From Saprospiraceae bacterium (GTDB taxonomy: Bacteria; Bacteroidota; Bacteroidia; Chitinophagales; Saprospiraceae): DNA of 64,000 nt. The DNA lies in NCBI GenBank assembly GCA_020629715.1, contig JAHDCU010000003.1:1-64000 (forward strand), in the 5' to 3' direction. The notes below the pieces were generated by a model. That model was not told the DNA's origin and made no database searches. It saw only the letters and a program-made list of their open reading frames with translations. The position numbers and the translations under genes were made by a program. Numbering within the stretch: position 1 is the stretch's first letter; each line of letters opens with the position of its first letter. Shown here one piece after another: positions 1-8,091 of this stretch.

Positions 1-344
1 TCTTCTTTTCAATTTTTATCCACTATTCTTTCATAATGGGAGCGCAAATATAGGGGCGATATTTTTCCTAAACAAGTCTCATCGAAATAAAAATACTTTA
101 GATCCTATCAATGGGGTCATATATTTTTAAACATATATGTAAGTAATTACAAACTATGATATTAGCCTTCATTTTTTTATCGAAAAAAAATGAAAAAAAA
201 TTTAACACGAAAACATCCTAAATCAAGCTAAAGTCATAAGTTATTGATTACTAGAACATTGTAATATAATGTTCAAAAATGTCTGATGAATATTGTTTAC
301 TTAATTGATAAAAAAGCGAACTTTATGGCATTAAAAATAATCAA
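1..344. other. Left-edge intergenic region
   Basis: No gene is supported here. The left part holds a promoter pointing out of the window (separate entry). A perfect inverted repeat GAACATT-N7-AATGTTC lies at 254-274, about 70 bp before serC; it could be an operator or a weak hairpin and has no T-run. A poly-A/T stretch around 180-205 has no coding signal. I saw no exact TAnnTTTG box for serC; TATTGTTT at about 290-297 is only a loose match. Confidence 0.5.
45..75 (-). promoter_or_regulatory. Bacteroidota promoter directed to the left edge
   Basis: On the minus strand TTG (75..73) is followed after exactly 20 nt by TATATTTG (52..45), matching the -33/-7 consensus of the Bacteroidota housekeeping sigma factor (TTTG and TAnnTTTG). 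It would drive a gene lying outside the window, starting within or beyond the first 40 bases. Confidence 0.6.
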
Positions 345-1412
345 ATGAAGCATAATTTTTCCGCAGGTCCTGCAATTCTTCCTAAGGTCGTTTTCCAAAA
401 GGCATCGGATGCTGTATTAGATTACCAAAATATAGGCTTATCATTACTTGAGATATCTCATAGAAGTCCAGAGTTTGTCGATATAATGAAGAATTGCTCC
501 TCATTAATCAAAGAGATACTTAATGTTCCTGATGACTATGAGATATTATATCTTACTGGAGGCGCTAGTAGTCAATTTTACATGACCGCCTTAAATATAC
601 TTGGAAACAATCAAAGAGCGGGATACATAAATACAGGAACTTGGTCAACAAAAGCGATAAAAGAGGCTAAGCTGTATGGTATCGTAGACGAATTGGCTAG
701 TTCTAAAGACTCCAATTTTAATTACATACCTAAAGAAGTGGAAATCCCTGAAGGCCTTAGATATGTGCACTATACTAGCAACAATACTATTTTTGGTACA
801 CAATTTCATGAATTACCAAATACTGATACGAGGCTTGTTTGTGATATGTCTTCCGATATCTTTAGTAGACCTGTGGATGTGAGTAGATTTGATATTATCT
901 ACGCTGGAGCTCAGAAAAATATAGGACCTGCAGGGGTGACTCTTGTCATCATTAAGAAGGACATTGTAGATCAGATCGAAAGGGATATTCCCACTATGCT
1001 CAATTACAAAACGCATATTGAAAAGGGTTCAGCTTTTAATACACCGCCTGTCTTTCCAATATATTGTTGTATGTTGACCTTAGAGTGGATATCAGAACAG
1101 GGCGGTCTAGAAGAAATCGAAAAATTAAATAAAGAAAAGGCTTCATTATTATATGATGAAATTGATAGAAATACATGCTTTAAAGGCACTGCTGAAGTAG
1201 GCAGTAGATCATTAATGAATGTTTGCTTTCTATTAAACAATGAAGAATTGAATGATTCCTTTTTGGAAATGGCTACCAATGCTGGCTGTGTAGGTATTAA
1301 AGGTCATAGGTCAGTTGGTGGCTTTAGGGCATCCATTTATAATGCTATGCCCAAAAGCAGCATTGAAAAGCTGATTGAGGTTATGCAAGCTTTCGAATCG
1401 AAATATGCCTAG
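345..1412 (+). CDS. serC: Phosphoserine aminotransferase
   Basis: Class V PLP-dependent aminotransferase of 355 aa, the usual length for SerC. It converts 3-phosphohydroxypyruvate and glutamate to phosphoserine in the cytoplasmic serine pathway, and in many bacteria also acts in PLP synthesis. The N-terminus MKHNFSAGPAILP is the typical SerC start. TGGASSQF (about residues 71-78) is the phosphate-binding loop, and AGAQKN (188-192) contains the Schiff-base lysine K191. The C-terminus GHRSVGGFRASIYNAMP is the family signature for substrate phosphate binding. The next gene starts inside its last codons, so the two are probably co-transcribed. No serA or serB is nearby. Confidence 0.97.
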   Translation: MKHNFSAGPAILPKVVFQKASDAVLDYQNIGLSLLEISHRSPEFVDIMKNCSSLIKEILNVPDDYEILYLTGGASSQFYMTALNILGNNQRAGYINTGTWSTKAIKEAKLYGIVDELASSKDSNFNYIPKEVEIPEGLRYVHYTSNNTIFGTQFHELPNTDTRLVCDMSSDIFSRPVDVSRFDIIYAGAQKNIGPAGVTLVIIKKDIVDQIERDIPTMLNYKTHIEKGSAFNTPPVFPIYCCMLTLEWISEQGGLEEIEKLNKEKASLLYDEIDRNTCFKGTAEVGSRSLMNVCFLLNNEELNDSFLEMATNAGCVGIKGHRSVGGFRASIYNAMPKSSIEKLIEVMQAFESKYA

Positions 1413-2175
1413 CCAAACATCACTTCTATTTGAAGTGGGAGACATCAGTATACCGATTTTAGTTTCTCAAGAAAATAGAAGAAACGTAAGAATCAGTTTT
1501 ACTAAAGATAGTGTAAATCTGCGCTTACCGAGGTACTTCAGTGCTGGCGCTATAAATGCTCACACAAATAAGGCTAAAGATTGGATAGCGAGAAATATAG
1601 AGATTAATCCCTCTCTTAAGGACAGATTTAGAAGTTTTACGTTCAAATTAGATGATACTATCACTGTTTTTGATAAACACCTTAGAATCGTTGAACGGAA
1701 TTACTTACACGACAAAGTCTTAGTAAAAATCAATCTTCTTGATATCAGCTTATCAGCTCCACATTACTCAAATAAAGATAGGGGTTATATAAGCTCAGCA
1801 ATTCAAAAAGCATTGAGTAGGACTATAGCAAAAAGATTGAGGCTAGAATTTGAGCAAATGGTATATGAAACTAACGCCAAGACTCTAGCAGCTGACTTTT
1901 CAAAAATAACACTCAAATTTAATTCTAGTAATTGGGGAAGTTGTAGTAGTAAAAGTAATTTGAATTTTAGTACAAGACTCTTGTTTGCTCCTAGTGACAC
2001 TATTCGCTACGTAATCATTCATGAGCTTTGTCATCTATACGAAATGAATCATAGTCAGAGATTTTGGAATCTAGTTGCGCAGCACTGCCCAGATTACAAA
2101 AAGCATGAAATGTGGTTAAAACACAATAGCTCTTCATGCAATTTTGTGCCTGATCGCTATAAATCAGGCATTTAG
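1405..2175 (+). CDS. YgjP-like zinc metallopeptidase (DUF45)
   Basis: Predicted metallopeptidase of 256 aa from the ATG at 1405; a TTG at 1375 is in frame but would lie deep inside serC. The C-terminal part carries the zinc-binding motif HELCH (H206, E207, H210) followed by EMNHSQRFW with a third histidine, H216, which is the pattern of the YgjP/DUF45 gluzincin-like family. The preceding segment NSSNWGSCSSKSNLNFSTRL is also characteristic. The N-terminal half is beta-rich. Substrates of the family are not known; YgjP-like proteins often stand near restriction or nucleotide genes, but nothing here supports that. It overlaps the serC stop by 8 nt, implying translational coupling. Confidence 0.85.
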   Translation: MPSQTSLLFEVGDISIPILVSQENRRNVRISFTKDSVNLRLPRYFSAGAINAHTNKAKDWIARNIEINPSLKDRFRSFTFKLDDTITVFDKHLRIVERNYLHDKVLVKINLLDISLSAPHYSNKDRGYISSAIQKALSRTIAKRLRLEFEQMVYETNAKTLAADFSKITLKFNSSNWGSCSSKSNLNFSTRLLFAPSDTIRYVIIHELCHLYEMNHSQRFWNLVAQHCPDYKKHEMWLKHNSSSCNFVPDRYKSGI

Positions 2176-2466
2176 TATAGCTTAACCTGTGCTAGAAGCT
2201 AAAAAATCCACTGCGATTATATGCCGGTGCAAATCAAAGGCTTTGCCTACTGATCTTTCCTAACCTTAGCAATGCTATGCTTTTCGAATATAAGCAATTG
2301 ACTAATTGCATTTGAAGCTCTCATCACAAAGTTATAACGCATAATCCAGATTAAATTCTCTATCAAAAAGAGCTGAAAGACTTCACTGTAATTAGATATT
2401 CATAGAATTAAAAAAGGGGGTTCTGTACTAGCAGAACCCCCTCAAAATATCTCTTTAGCAAACTTT
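2176..2466. other. Convergent intergenic region serC/YgjP - rplI
   Basis: About 290 bp between two converging transcription units. The right end holds the rplI terminator (separate entry). The rest has no open frame and no RNA gene that I recognise. The stretch 2260-2345, read on the minus strand, resembles loosely the interior of the inverted-repeat element at 4599-4760 (both contain TGATGAG followed by a GCTT-rich segment and AATTG), but by eye the match is too weak to call a second copy. Confidence 0.35.
2410..2441 (-). terminator. Intrinsic terminator of rpsF-rpsR-rplI
   Basis: Perfect 10-bp stem GGGGGTTCTG (2416-2425) / CAGAACCCCC (2432-2441) with a 6-nt loop. Read on the minus strand it is followed by seven T residues. 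It lies 25 bp after the rplI stop codon. Confidence 0.9.
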
Positions 2467-2913
2467 TTATTCAGCTACGAGACTAAACTCTATAGATGTT
2501 TGCACTTCTGGATGTAAATTAAGTTTTGCACTGTAAGTACCTACTTCCTTTACCTCTTCCTCAAGTTCTATTTTACGTCTATCTAGCTCTACTGATAGTT
2601 GATCTCTTAGAGCATTAGCAACTTGAATATTCGTAACACTACCGAAAATCTTACCAGATGTTCCAGCTTTCACACCAATCTTCAATGATTTACCTTCAAG
2701 ACTCTTAGCTAGCTCTTGATATTCTTCCATTCTTGCTAGTTCAGCAGCTTTTTCCTTAGCGACTATAGCATCTAACTTTTTTAAGTTGTCCGCATTTGCG
2801 ATAACAGCCATTTTTTGTGGAATTAGGTAATTTCTACCGTATCCATTCTTAACTGTCACAACATCATGTTTGAATCCTAGAGGATCCATGTTTTTTAAAA
2901 GTATAACTTGCAT
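2467..2913 (-). CDS. rplI: 50S ribosomal protein L9
   Basis: Ribosomal protein L9, 148 aa, standard length. The N-terminal domain begins MQVILLKNMDPLGFKHDVVTVKNGYGRNYLIPQ in short form, with the conserved GYGRNYLIP signature that binds 23S rRNA at the base of the L1 stalk region. A long connecting helix rich in E/A/K (about 45-80) leads to the C-terminal domain, which carries a GSVTNIQVANAL-type motif. It is the last gene of the S6-S18-L9 operon, 13 bp after rpsR, and is closed by a strong terminator. Confidence 0.98.
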   Translation of the reverse strand: MQVILLKNMDPLGFKHDVVTVKNGYGRNYLIPQKMAVIANADNLKKLDAIVAKEKAAELARMEEYQELAKSLEGKSLKIGVKAGTSGKIFGSVTNIQVANALRDQLSVELDRRKIELEEEVKEVGTYSAKLNLHPEVQTSIEFSLVAE

Positions 2914-2926
2914 GATCCTTGAATTT

Positions 2927-3193
2927 TTACTTTAATAAATCAGTGACATAAGGCAAAATAGCTAAATGTCTTGCTCTCTTTACTGCTACTGCAACTTTCT
3001 TTTGGTATTTGAGCGAATTACCAGTAATTCTTCTTGGTAAAAGTTTTCCTTGCTCATTGATAAATTGCATTAGAAAGTCTTCGTCTTTATAATCAATGTG
3101 CTTAATACCAAATTTTCTAAATCTGCAGTATTTCTTTCTTGATTTTCCAATATTGGGATTACTCAAAAATTTTATATCATCACGAGATGCCAT
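2927..3193 (-). CDS. rpsR: 30S ribosomal protein S18
   Basis: Ribosomal protein S18, 88 aa, typical length. It contains RKKYCRFRKFGIKHIDYKD near the N-terminus and the conserved KLLPRRITGNSLKYQKKVA segment, followed by VAVKRARHLAILPYV. S18 binds S6 on the 30S platform, consistent with rpsF lying directly upstream. The intergenic gap to rpsF is 24 bp. Confidence 0.98.
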   Translation of the reverse strand: MASRDDIKFLSNPNIGKSRKKYCRFRKFGIKHIDYKDEDFLMQFINEQGKLLPRRITGNSLKYQKKVAVAVKRARHLAILPYVTDLLK

Positions 3194-3217
3194 GTTCTTT
3201 GTTTTAAATTTGAAAAA

Positions 3218-3871
3218 TTACTCCTCTTCTGTTGAGGCATTAGGTCTTCCACCGTCAAGTTCATCTTGAAGTGTTTTCAATTCATCCCACTTACCATCAG
3301 CAGCTAATCTTGCTTGTCTCGGCCATGTGGATGTATCATGTGAAGAAAAATTACCTTCAGCAGCTTCTAAAACAGCCTTTATCTCAGCAGGTCTTTTGGT
3401 AGCAACACCTACAAAAGAGGTAATAGCTGCTTTTGCTAGGGCCTCAGCGATCTTAGGACCGATACCTTCGATCTTAGTAAGGTCATCTTTTACAACTTTC
3501 TCATCTTCCACTTTTGCTTCCACTTTTGGCTTCTTTTTGCCAATCTTACCAGCTCTCTTGTCGTCATTGTATTTTACACCATACTTATCTAGAGCAACAG
3601 TCAAGAATCTCATGATTCTCTCGTCTCTTCTAAAAGCCAATTCCATCTTAGGTACAGGAGCACCAGTTTCTGCCTGAAATTGTAGGCAATAATAAACACC
3701 CGATGATCTTTTATTGATCGGGTATGCTAGTTGTCTCAAACCCATATGCTCTGTATGTACAATCTTACATCCTTCATTGGCAAGAAGATCAGAATAAGTT
3801 TGAGCTGTCGATTTAATTTCATCGCCTGACAGCACGGGATCGACGATGAAAGTCACTTCATAATTACGCAT
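3218..3871 (-). CDS. rpsF: 30S ribosomal protein S6 with C-terminal helix-hairpin-helix extension
   Basis: Residues 1 to about 110 are a normal S6 (MRNYEVTFIVDPVLS at the start, GLRQLAYPINKRSSGVYYCLQF and DERIMRFLTV further on), which pairs with S18 on the 30S platform. The protein is 217 aa, about twice the usual bacterial S6 length of 95-130 aa. After a Lys/Glu-rich linker (about 110-130) comes a helix-hairpin-helix segment, LTKIEGIGPKIAEALAKAAI (about 134-153), and then a segment with TWPRQARLAADGKWDELKTL and DELDGGRPN. The HhH segment resembles tails known on some Bacteroidota ribosomal proteins such as L21; its role here is unknown. First gene of the S6-S18-L9 operon, with a consensus promoter upstream. 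Confidence 0.95.
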   Translation of the reverse strand: MRNYEVTFIVDPVLSGDEIKSTAQTYSDLLANEGCKIVHTEHMGLRQLAYPINKRSSGVYYCLQFQAETGAPVPKMELAFRRDERIMRFLTVALDKYGVKYNDDKRAGKIGKKKPKVEAKVEDEKVVKDDLTKIEGIGPKIAEALAKAAITSFVGVATKRPAEIKAVLEAAEGNFSSHDTSTWPRQARLAADGKWDELKTLQDELDGGRPNASTEEE

Positions 3872-3911
3872 GAAATAATTCTGTTTGTTATTAATTTTTC
3901 AAAAAGTGCTG

Positions 3912-3942
3912 CAAAAGTAAGCTTTATTGATCAATTGACAAA
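3912..3942 (-). promoter_or_regulatory. Promoter of rpsF operon
   Basis: On the minus strand TTTG (3942..3939) is followed after 19 nt by TACTTTTG (3919..3912), a full match to the Bacteroidota TTTG/TAnnTTTG consensus. The box ends 40 nt before the rpsF start codon, leaving a short 5' leader. Confidence 0.75.
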
Positions 3943-4075
3943 CACTTCTTAAACAATAAGGCAAATAGGCTTTCATATAAAAAATAATATCATATATAGA
4001 GTTGCAATCAAGTAGAGTAAGAAGTTCAAAATAACTTATATCATAATCTTATCACGAACTATTACCATAAGCTAT

Positions 4076-4083
4076 TATCTTTG
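4076..4083 (+). promoter_or_regulatory. -7 box of the DUF4920 lipoprotein gene
   Basis: TATCTTTG matches TAnnTTTG exactly and ends only 4 nt before the ATG at 4088. If it is the true -7 element, the mRNA would be essentially leaderless. No TTG was seen at the expected distance upstream, so the call is tentative. Confidence 0.4.
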
Positions 4084-4087
4084 AGTC

Positions 4088-4579
4088 ATGAAAAGAATAA
4101 TAATATTACTGGGAGCCTTGGTTTCAATATTTGCAACTGGATGTAAGGAAAATAAAGTCACTCACGATCCTATAAATAACATGACCTATTTTGGAGAAGA
4201 GTTTGAAGTGATCGAAGATTTATCTTATGATGTGTATTACGCAAAAATGCAGACTCAAGATTCTTTACAAACTCAACTTACTGGAGTCGTTGAGTCCGTA
4301 TGTAAAGTAAAGGGTTGTTGGGTAAATATTACTTCTGCCGATACACCTGAACTTGAAGGAACTTTTGTCAAATTTAAAGATTATGGTTTTTTCTTACCAC
4401 TAGATTGTGAGGGTAAAAAGGTAACATTGAATGGAAAAGCATATAGAGAAATAACTCCTGTGGACGAACTGCGTCACTACGCAGAAGACGAGGGAAAATC
4501 CGAAAAAGAAATCATGGCCATAACAGAACCCGTAGAGGAGCTGAAGTTCATGGCTGATGGAGTCGCTATGTATAATTAG
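4088..4579 (+). CDS. DUF4920 domain lipoprotein
   Basis: Small envelope lipoprotein of 163 aa. The signal peptide ends in the lipobox FATGC with C19 as the lipidated cysteine. The mature part matches the DUF4920 family, common in Bacteroidota: a small beta-rich domain with GVVESVCKVKGCWVNI, followed by FVKFKDYGFFLPLDCEGKKV. The spaced cysteines (CKVKGCW and DCEG) could bind a metal or form disulfides; this is inference. The function of the family is not established. The gene stands alone: ribosomal genes point away on one side and an inverted-repeat element follows it. Confidence 0.85.
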   Translation: MKRIIILLGALVSIFATGCKENKVTHDPINNMTYFGEEFEVIEDLSYDVYYAKMQTQDSLQTQLTGVVESVCKVKGCWVNITSADTPELEGTFVKFKDYGFFLPLDCEGKKVTLNGKAYREITPVDELRHYAEDEGKSEKEIMAITEPVEELKFMADGVAMYN

Positions 4580-4924
4580 TAGAAGATTTTTATAATTAAT
4601 ACCATTTGACCTCCAAAATACCGCATATCTTCTTGATGATTTCATCAATTACTACGTTAGAAAGCCTCATCATAGCTAAGGCTTTGCTTGCGTTTTCTGC
4701 CTTGTACTTGAAAAAATTATACTAAGAATCTTATACGACATTCTGAAAGTCAAATGGTATAAAAAGCCTTGAAATTATGTTCGTACATCTATCGATATGC
4801 GATCATAACTTCGAAGGCCAAACATTATAGAACAACTTCCGGATAAAAGACTTTAATAATATATACAAGTCACATTATCAATTGTTAAGCTTCTAAACTT
4901 TAACACAATACATCATTCGTACTA
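4580..4924. other. Intergenic region with inverted-repeat structures
   Basis: The 345 bp between the DUF4920 gene and the converging BioD-like gene hold no plausible gene. They contain a 162-bp element with terminal inverted repeats (4599-4760, separate entry). Directly after it lies an imperfect inverted repeat, GCCTTGAAATTATG (4766-4779) against CATAACTTCGAAGGC (4804-4818). The remaining 100 bp are AT-rich and featureless. Confidence 0.5.
4599..4760. repeat. 162-bp element with 12-bp terminal inverted repeats
   Basis: ATACCATTTGAC at 4599-4610 is the exact reverse complement of GTCAAATGGTAT at 4749-4760. The flanks TA/TA-like (TTAAT before, AAAAA after) give no clear target duplication. 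The interior has no ORF with a recognisable product. Size and termini fit a miniature inverted-repeat element or a long-range REP-like structure; only a genome-wide search could show whether it is repeated. Confidence 0.5.
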
Positions 4925-6010
4925 TCAGGCTCCTATTTGTTTGACATCAACATTGTCTTTGATAAGCTGTATGGCTCGTTGGACTTTCCAAGGGGTACTT
5001 CGATTGATCTTCACCTCAATTTTACTAATCTTAATAACTGATCCGTAGGTGTCTAGATCTGTTCTGATGAGTGGAATTTTATTTTCTTCTATGTACTCAA
5101 TAGTATTAGAGTCTATGAATCCTTGTCCAGTGGCGACGATGCCCGATAGGGGACAATTTTCGATACCATTGAGCGTAGATATCGTTTTTATTTTATTGAT
5201 GGCATCATTGATCGATCTCGTACTTACGACTAATAGTAGATCTTTAGATGATTTTAATTCTTTTAAATCAATCAGACTGCCAGCGAGAATAGATTCTACT
5301 TTATTGAATCGATAATCCGCATGGTAAGTAATGGTTCCTCCTATGGCTTTGGCAACCGCGGTGATCAGTGGATAGGCCAAAGTCTTATCATAAGGTACGA
5401 CTCCCAATAACTTTATATTATTCTTTTTAAGCCATTTGCCCACGTACTTTTTGACGACGTCGTATTTATCGATCCTTACTTTATTGATGATTACGCCGAG
5501 TATCGGGACATTTTTTTCTCGAAATAGAGCGGTACACATATTGAGCTTGTCGATCGTAGAGCCTATACCGCCCTCTGCGATCATGACCACTCCAGCGCCT
5601 AGTAACTGTGCTACATGAGCATTGGATACATCCGCTACACTGCCCACTCCTGGGTGACCAGTACCTTCGTATATGACAATTTCGTTTTTATCAATAAGTG
5701 CCTCTTTCGCCTTCAGTATTTTTGTATCCAAATCAAATTTATCAGGATCATCGAGGTAAGTTTTTGTGGCACCTTTACCCAAAATAATGGGACTATGCAC
5801 CTCTGGCATCAATTCGAAGTCAATGAGATCACTGAAAAGTACCGTGTCTTTATCTACCCGAAGATTTTCAATATCAAGGAACTTCTGGCCAACTGGCTTG
5901 CAATACCCTACTTTATACCCCTGAGTGATATAGGAAGATACTAAACCTAAGGTTGAGGTGGTCTTGCCAACATGCTGACTTGTGGCTGCTACGTAGATAT
6001 TTTTAGTCAT
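4925..6010 (-). CDS. BioD-like AAA ATPase with DRTGG domain
   Basis: Protein of 361 aa starting at the ATG at 6010 (MTKNIYVAATSQHVGKTT); the open frame runs 126 bp further upstream but into the divergent promoter region. The N-terminal half is a dethiobiotin synthetase-like P-loop domain with Walker A SQHVGKTT (G15-K16-T17) and the switch-like EGTGHPGVGSV. The C-terminal half looks like the DRTGG domain (SKDLLLVVSTRSINDAINK, LSGIVATGQGFID). The same pair of domains forms the N-terminal part of long phosphotransacetylases, but here the catalytic Pta domain is absent. A regulatory or nucleotide-sensing role is therefore inference. Monocistronic, divergent from the GH113-like gene. Confidence 0.75.
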   Translation of the reverse strand: MTKNIYVAATSQHVGKTTSTLGLVSSYITQGYKVGYCKPVGQKFLDIENLRVDKDTVLFSDLIDFELMPEVHSPIILGKGATKTYLDDPDKFDLDTKILKAKEALIDKNEIVIYEGTGHPGVGSVADVSNAHVAQLLGAGVVMIAEGGIGSTIDKLNMCTALFREKNVPILGVIINKVRIDKYDVVKKYVGKWLKKNNIKLLGVVPYDKTLAYPLITAVAKAIGGTITYHADYRFNKVESILAGSLIDLKELKSSKDLLLVVSTRSINDAINKIKTISTLNGIENCPLSGIVATGQGFIDSNTIEYIEENKIPLIRTDLDTYGSVIKISKIEVKINRSTPWKVQRAIQLIKDNVDVKQIGA

Positions 6011-6142
6011 GAGATACAAGGTAGTAAAATCGAAAAAAATAATGCGAAACAAGACATAATAGTATGCGCATACCATTTTAATAATACCAAGGAAACTAGC
6101 TATACAAATTGTAATAATGAAGATGTGTTGTATCATTGTAAG

Positions 6143-7189
6143 ATGAAACTGCTACTTGTATTGGCACTCGTATTGGGTTTTTCTAACTGTCGAACTCAGA
6201 TAGAAACCTTACAAGTAACTGAAGTGGATAGAATACATGGGATCACCATGGTAGCACCTCCAGAAGAATTTGTGAATGACCCCATGAAACCCATTTTAAA
6301 GGTCAATGCCGATTGGATATGCTTGGTACCATATGCTTTTTGTCGTCAACAAAATCCAACGTTGAGATTTAATCTTGACCAGCAATGGTGGGGTGAAAAG
6401 CAAGTGGGCATAGAAAAGAGTATCCAACTGGCTCATGATAGTCAGCTATCGGTGATGATCAAGCCACAAATATATGTCCCAGGTGGATGGATAGGTAGAC
6501 TTGAATACAGCGACGAAGACTGGATACTATGGGAAAAGGGATACCGAGAGTACATCTTATCTTATGCACAACTTGCTCAAAAACATAATGTTGCCATGCT
6601 ATGCATTGGAACTGAGATCAAGGTCTCTGTGAAAAAAAGGGTGGAATTTTGGAAACAGCTCATCCATGATATACGAGATATCTACGATGGGGAAATAGTC
6701 TACAGTGCAAATTGGGATAGCTACGATGATTTTCCGTTATGGGAGGAGTTAGACTACATTGGTATATCAGCCTATTTTCCGTTGTCAGATGTACAGACAC
6801 CCAAAATAGCAACACTAAAAGATCAATGGAAAAAGATTAGTAAGGCGCTCTCCTCTTTTTCAAAGCGGCATAAAAAGCCTATACTATTCACAGAATTTGG
6901 TTATCAATCAGTAGATGGATGTGCTGGTAAAGCTTGGGAAATAGAAAAAGATATATACAATCGATCTATCAATGATCAGGCACAGGCTAATGCATATGCT
7001 GCTTTATTGCAATTCTGGAAAAATGAAAAATACTGGGCTGGTGGGTTCTTGTGGAAATGGTTTCCTAATATGCGAGGGCATGAAGGATACCCAGAAAGAG
7101 ATTATACACCTCAAGGAAAATTGGCCGAAGAATATATCACCCAGGAGTACTTAAAAAAACTACATCATGAAAATACTGAAGACCAATAG
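6143..7189 (+). CDS. GH113-like glycoside hydrolase lipoprotein
   Basis: Secreted lipoprotein of 348 aa from the ATG at 6143; the frame is open earlier, but MKLLLVLALVLGFSNC gives a clean lipoprotein signal with C16. The mature part is a TIM-barrel glycoside hydrolase resembling family GH113 (beta-mannanase-like). LCIGTEIKVS holds the likely acid/base glutamate after beta-strand 4, and PILFTEFGYQS holds the likely nucleophile glutamate near the end of the barrel. YIGISAYFPLS and GGFLWKWFPN are other family-like segments. Substrate is not provable from sequence. The stop overlaps the start of panC by 23 nt, so the two may be co-transcribed although unrelated in function. Confidence 0.75.
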   Translation: MKLLLVLALVLGFSNCRTQIETLQVTEVDRIHGITMVAPPEEFVNDPMKPILKVNADWICLVPYAFCRQQNPTLRFNLDQQWWGEKQVGIEKSIQLAHDSQLSVMIKPQIYVPGGWIGRLEYSDEDWILWEKGYREYILSYAQLAQKHNVAMLCIGTEIKVSVKKRVEFWKQLIHDIRDIYDGEIVYSANWDSYDDFPLWEELDYIGISAYFPLSDVQTPKIATLKDQWKKISKALSSFSKRHKKPILFTEFGYQSVDGCAGKAWEIEKDIYNRSINDQAQANAYAALLQFWKNEKYWAGGFLWKWFPNMRGHEGYPERDYTPQGKLAEEYITQEYLKKLHHENTEDQ

Positions 7190-8027
7190 AGGCTTACAAA
7201 ACAATATAAGTAAGGAGCGAAATAATAAAAAGAGCATCGGTTTTGTACCCACCATGGGAGCACTACATGATGGCCACATGAGTCTTATCCAGGAGGCTCA
7301 GCAAGGATGTGATGTGGTAGTGGTCAGTATATTTGTAAACCCAACACAGTTCAACGAAAAATCCGATCTAGAGAAATATCCTCGACCGATCGAACGAGAT
7401 ACCGCTATGCTTAAAGAGCATGGTGTAGATTATCTTTTTTTGCCAAGTACAACTCAGATATATCCCAAAAATCTTGCCCCTACACCCAAAATCAATCTAG
7501 GTCAACTTGCTACGACTATGGAAGGAGAGCACCGCCCTGGGCATTTTGAAGGAGTGATTCAGGTAGTACATCGATTGTTAACGATTGTTTCGCCAGATCA
7601 GCTGTATATGGGGCAGAAAGATTTTCAGCAATTTACTATCATCCAAGCGATGCTGAATCAAACGAATCTCAAGACTCAGCTGCGAGTATGTCCTATACAT
7701 AGACAAGATGATGGCTTGGCTATGAGTAGCAGAAATGCAAGGCTTTCGGCTGCAGCAAAAAAGAAAGCAACGGCAATCTATGAAAGCCTGATGTACATAA
7801 AAAACAACTTCATGACTACCGGTCGTGATCAGCTTATCAAAGAAGCATTAGAAATACAAAAATCAAGCGGCCTAGATCCAGAATATATAGACATTGCTGA
7901 CGGTCACACCTTGCAAAGTCTAACAGATCTTAGAAAAGCAAAATACGTAGTCGCATGTACTGCATCATGGCTAGAAGGCATAAGACTGATAGACAATATG
8001 ATATTGCGAAAAGAAGATGAGTATTGA
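7167..8027 (+). CDS. panC: Pantothenate synthetase
   Basis: PanC, 286 aa, joins pantoate and beta-alanine with ATP to make pantothenate, in the cytoplasm. The nucleotidyltransferase signature FVPTMGALHDGHMSLI contains the HIGH-like motif H34-D-G-H37. DQLYMGQKDFQQF and GLAMSSRNARLS (the KMSKS-equivalent SSRN) are present. Length is normal. It overlaps the end of the preceding GH113-like gene, and panD follows 65 bp later with its own promoter. Confidence 0.97.
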   Translation: MKILKTNRGLQNNISKERNNKKSIGFVPTMGALHDGHMSLIQEAQQGCDVVVVSIFVNPTQFNEKSDLEKYPRPIERDTAMLKEHGVDYLFLPSTTQIYPKNLAPTPKINLGQLATTMEGEHRPGHFEGVIQVVHRLLTIVSPDQLYMGQKDFQQFTIIQAMLNQTNLKTQLRVCPIHRQDDGLAMSSRNARLSAAAKKKATAIYESLMYIKNNFMTTGRDQLIKEALEIQKSSGLDPEYIDIADGHTLQSLTDLRKAKYVVACTASWLEGIRLIDNMILRKEDEY

Positions 8028-8052
8028 TGAAACTTTAGTATCAAAATTTTGA

Positions 8053-8084
8053 TTGCAAACATCGATAAGAAATATATACCTTTG
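8053..8084 (+). promoter_or_regulatory. Promoter of panD
   Basis: TTG (8053-8055), 21-nt spacer, TACCTTTG (8077-8084): a full match to the Bacteroidota consensus. The box ends 7 nt before the panD ATG at 8092, so the transcript would be leaderless or nearly so. Confidence 0.7.
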
Positions 8085-8091
8085 TAATCCG

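Noticed and set aside
254-274. Serine leader attenuator before serC
   Set aside because: The inverted repeat is only 7 bp without a T-run, and no Ser-rich short frame lies in the region.
3327-3677. Open frame of 116 codons on the plus strand antisense to rpsF
   Set aside because: The opposite strand encodes S6 and its HhH tail; this frame is a by-product of their codons.
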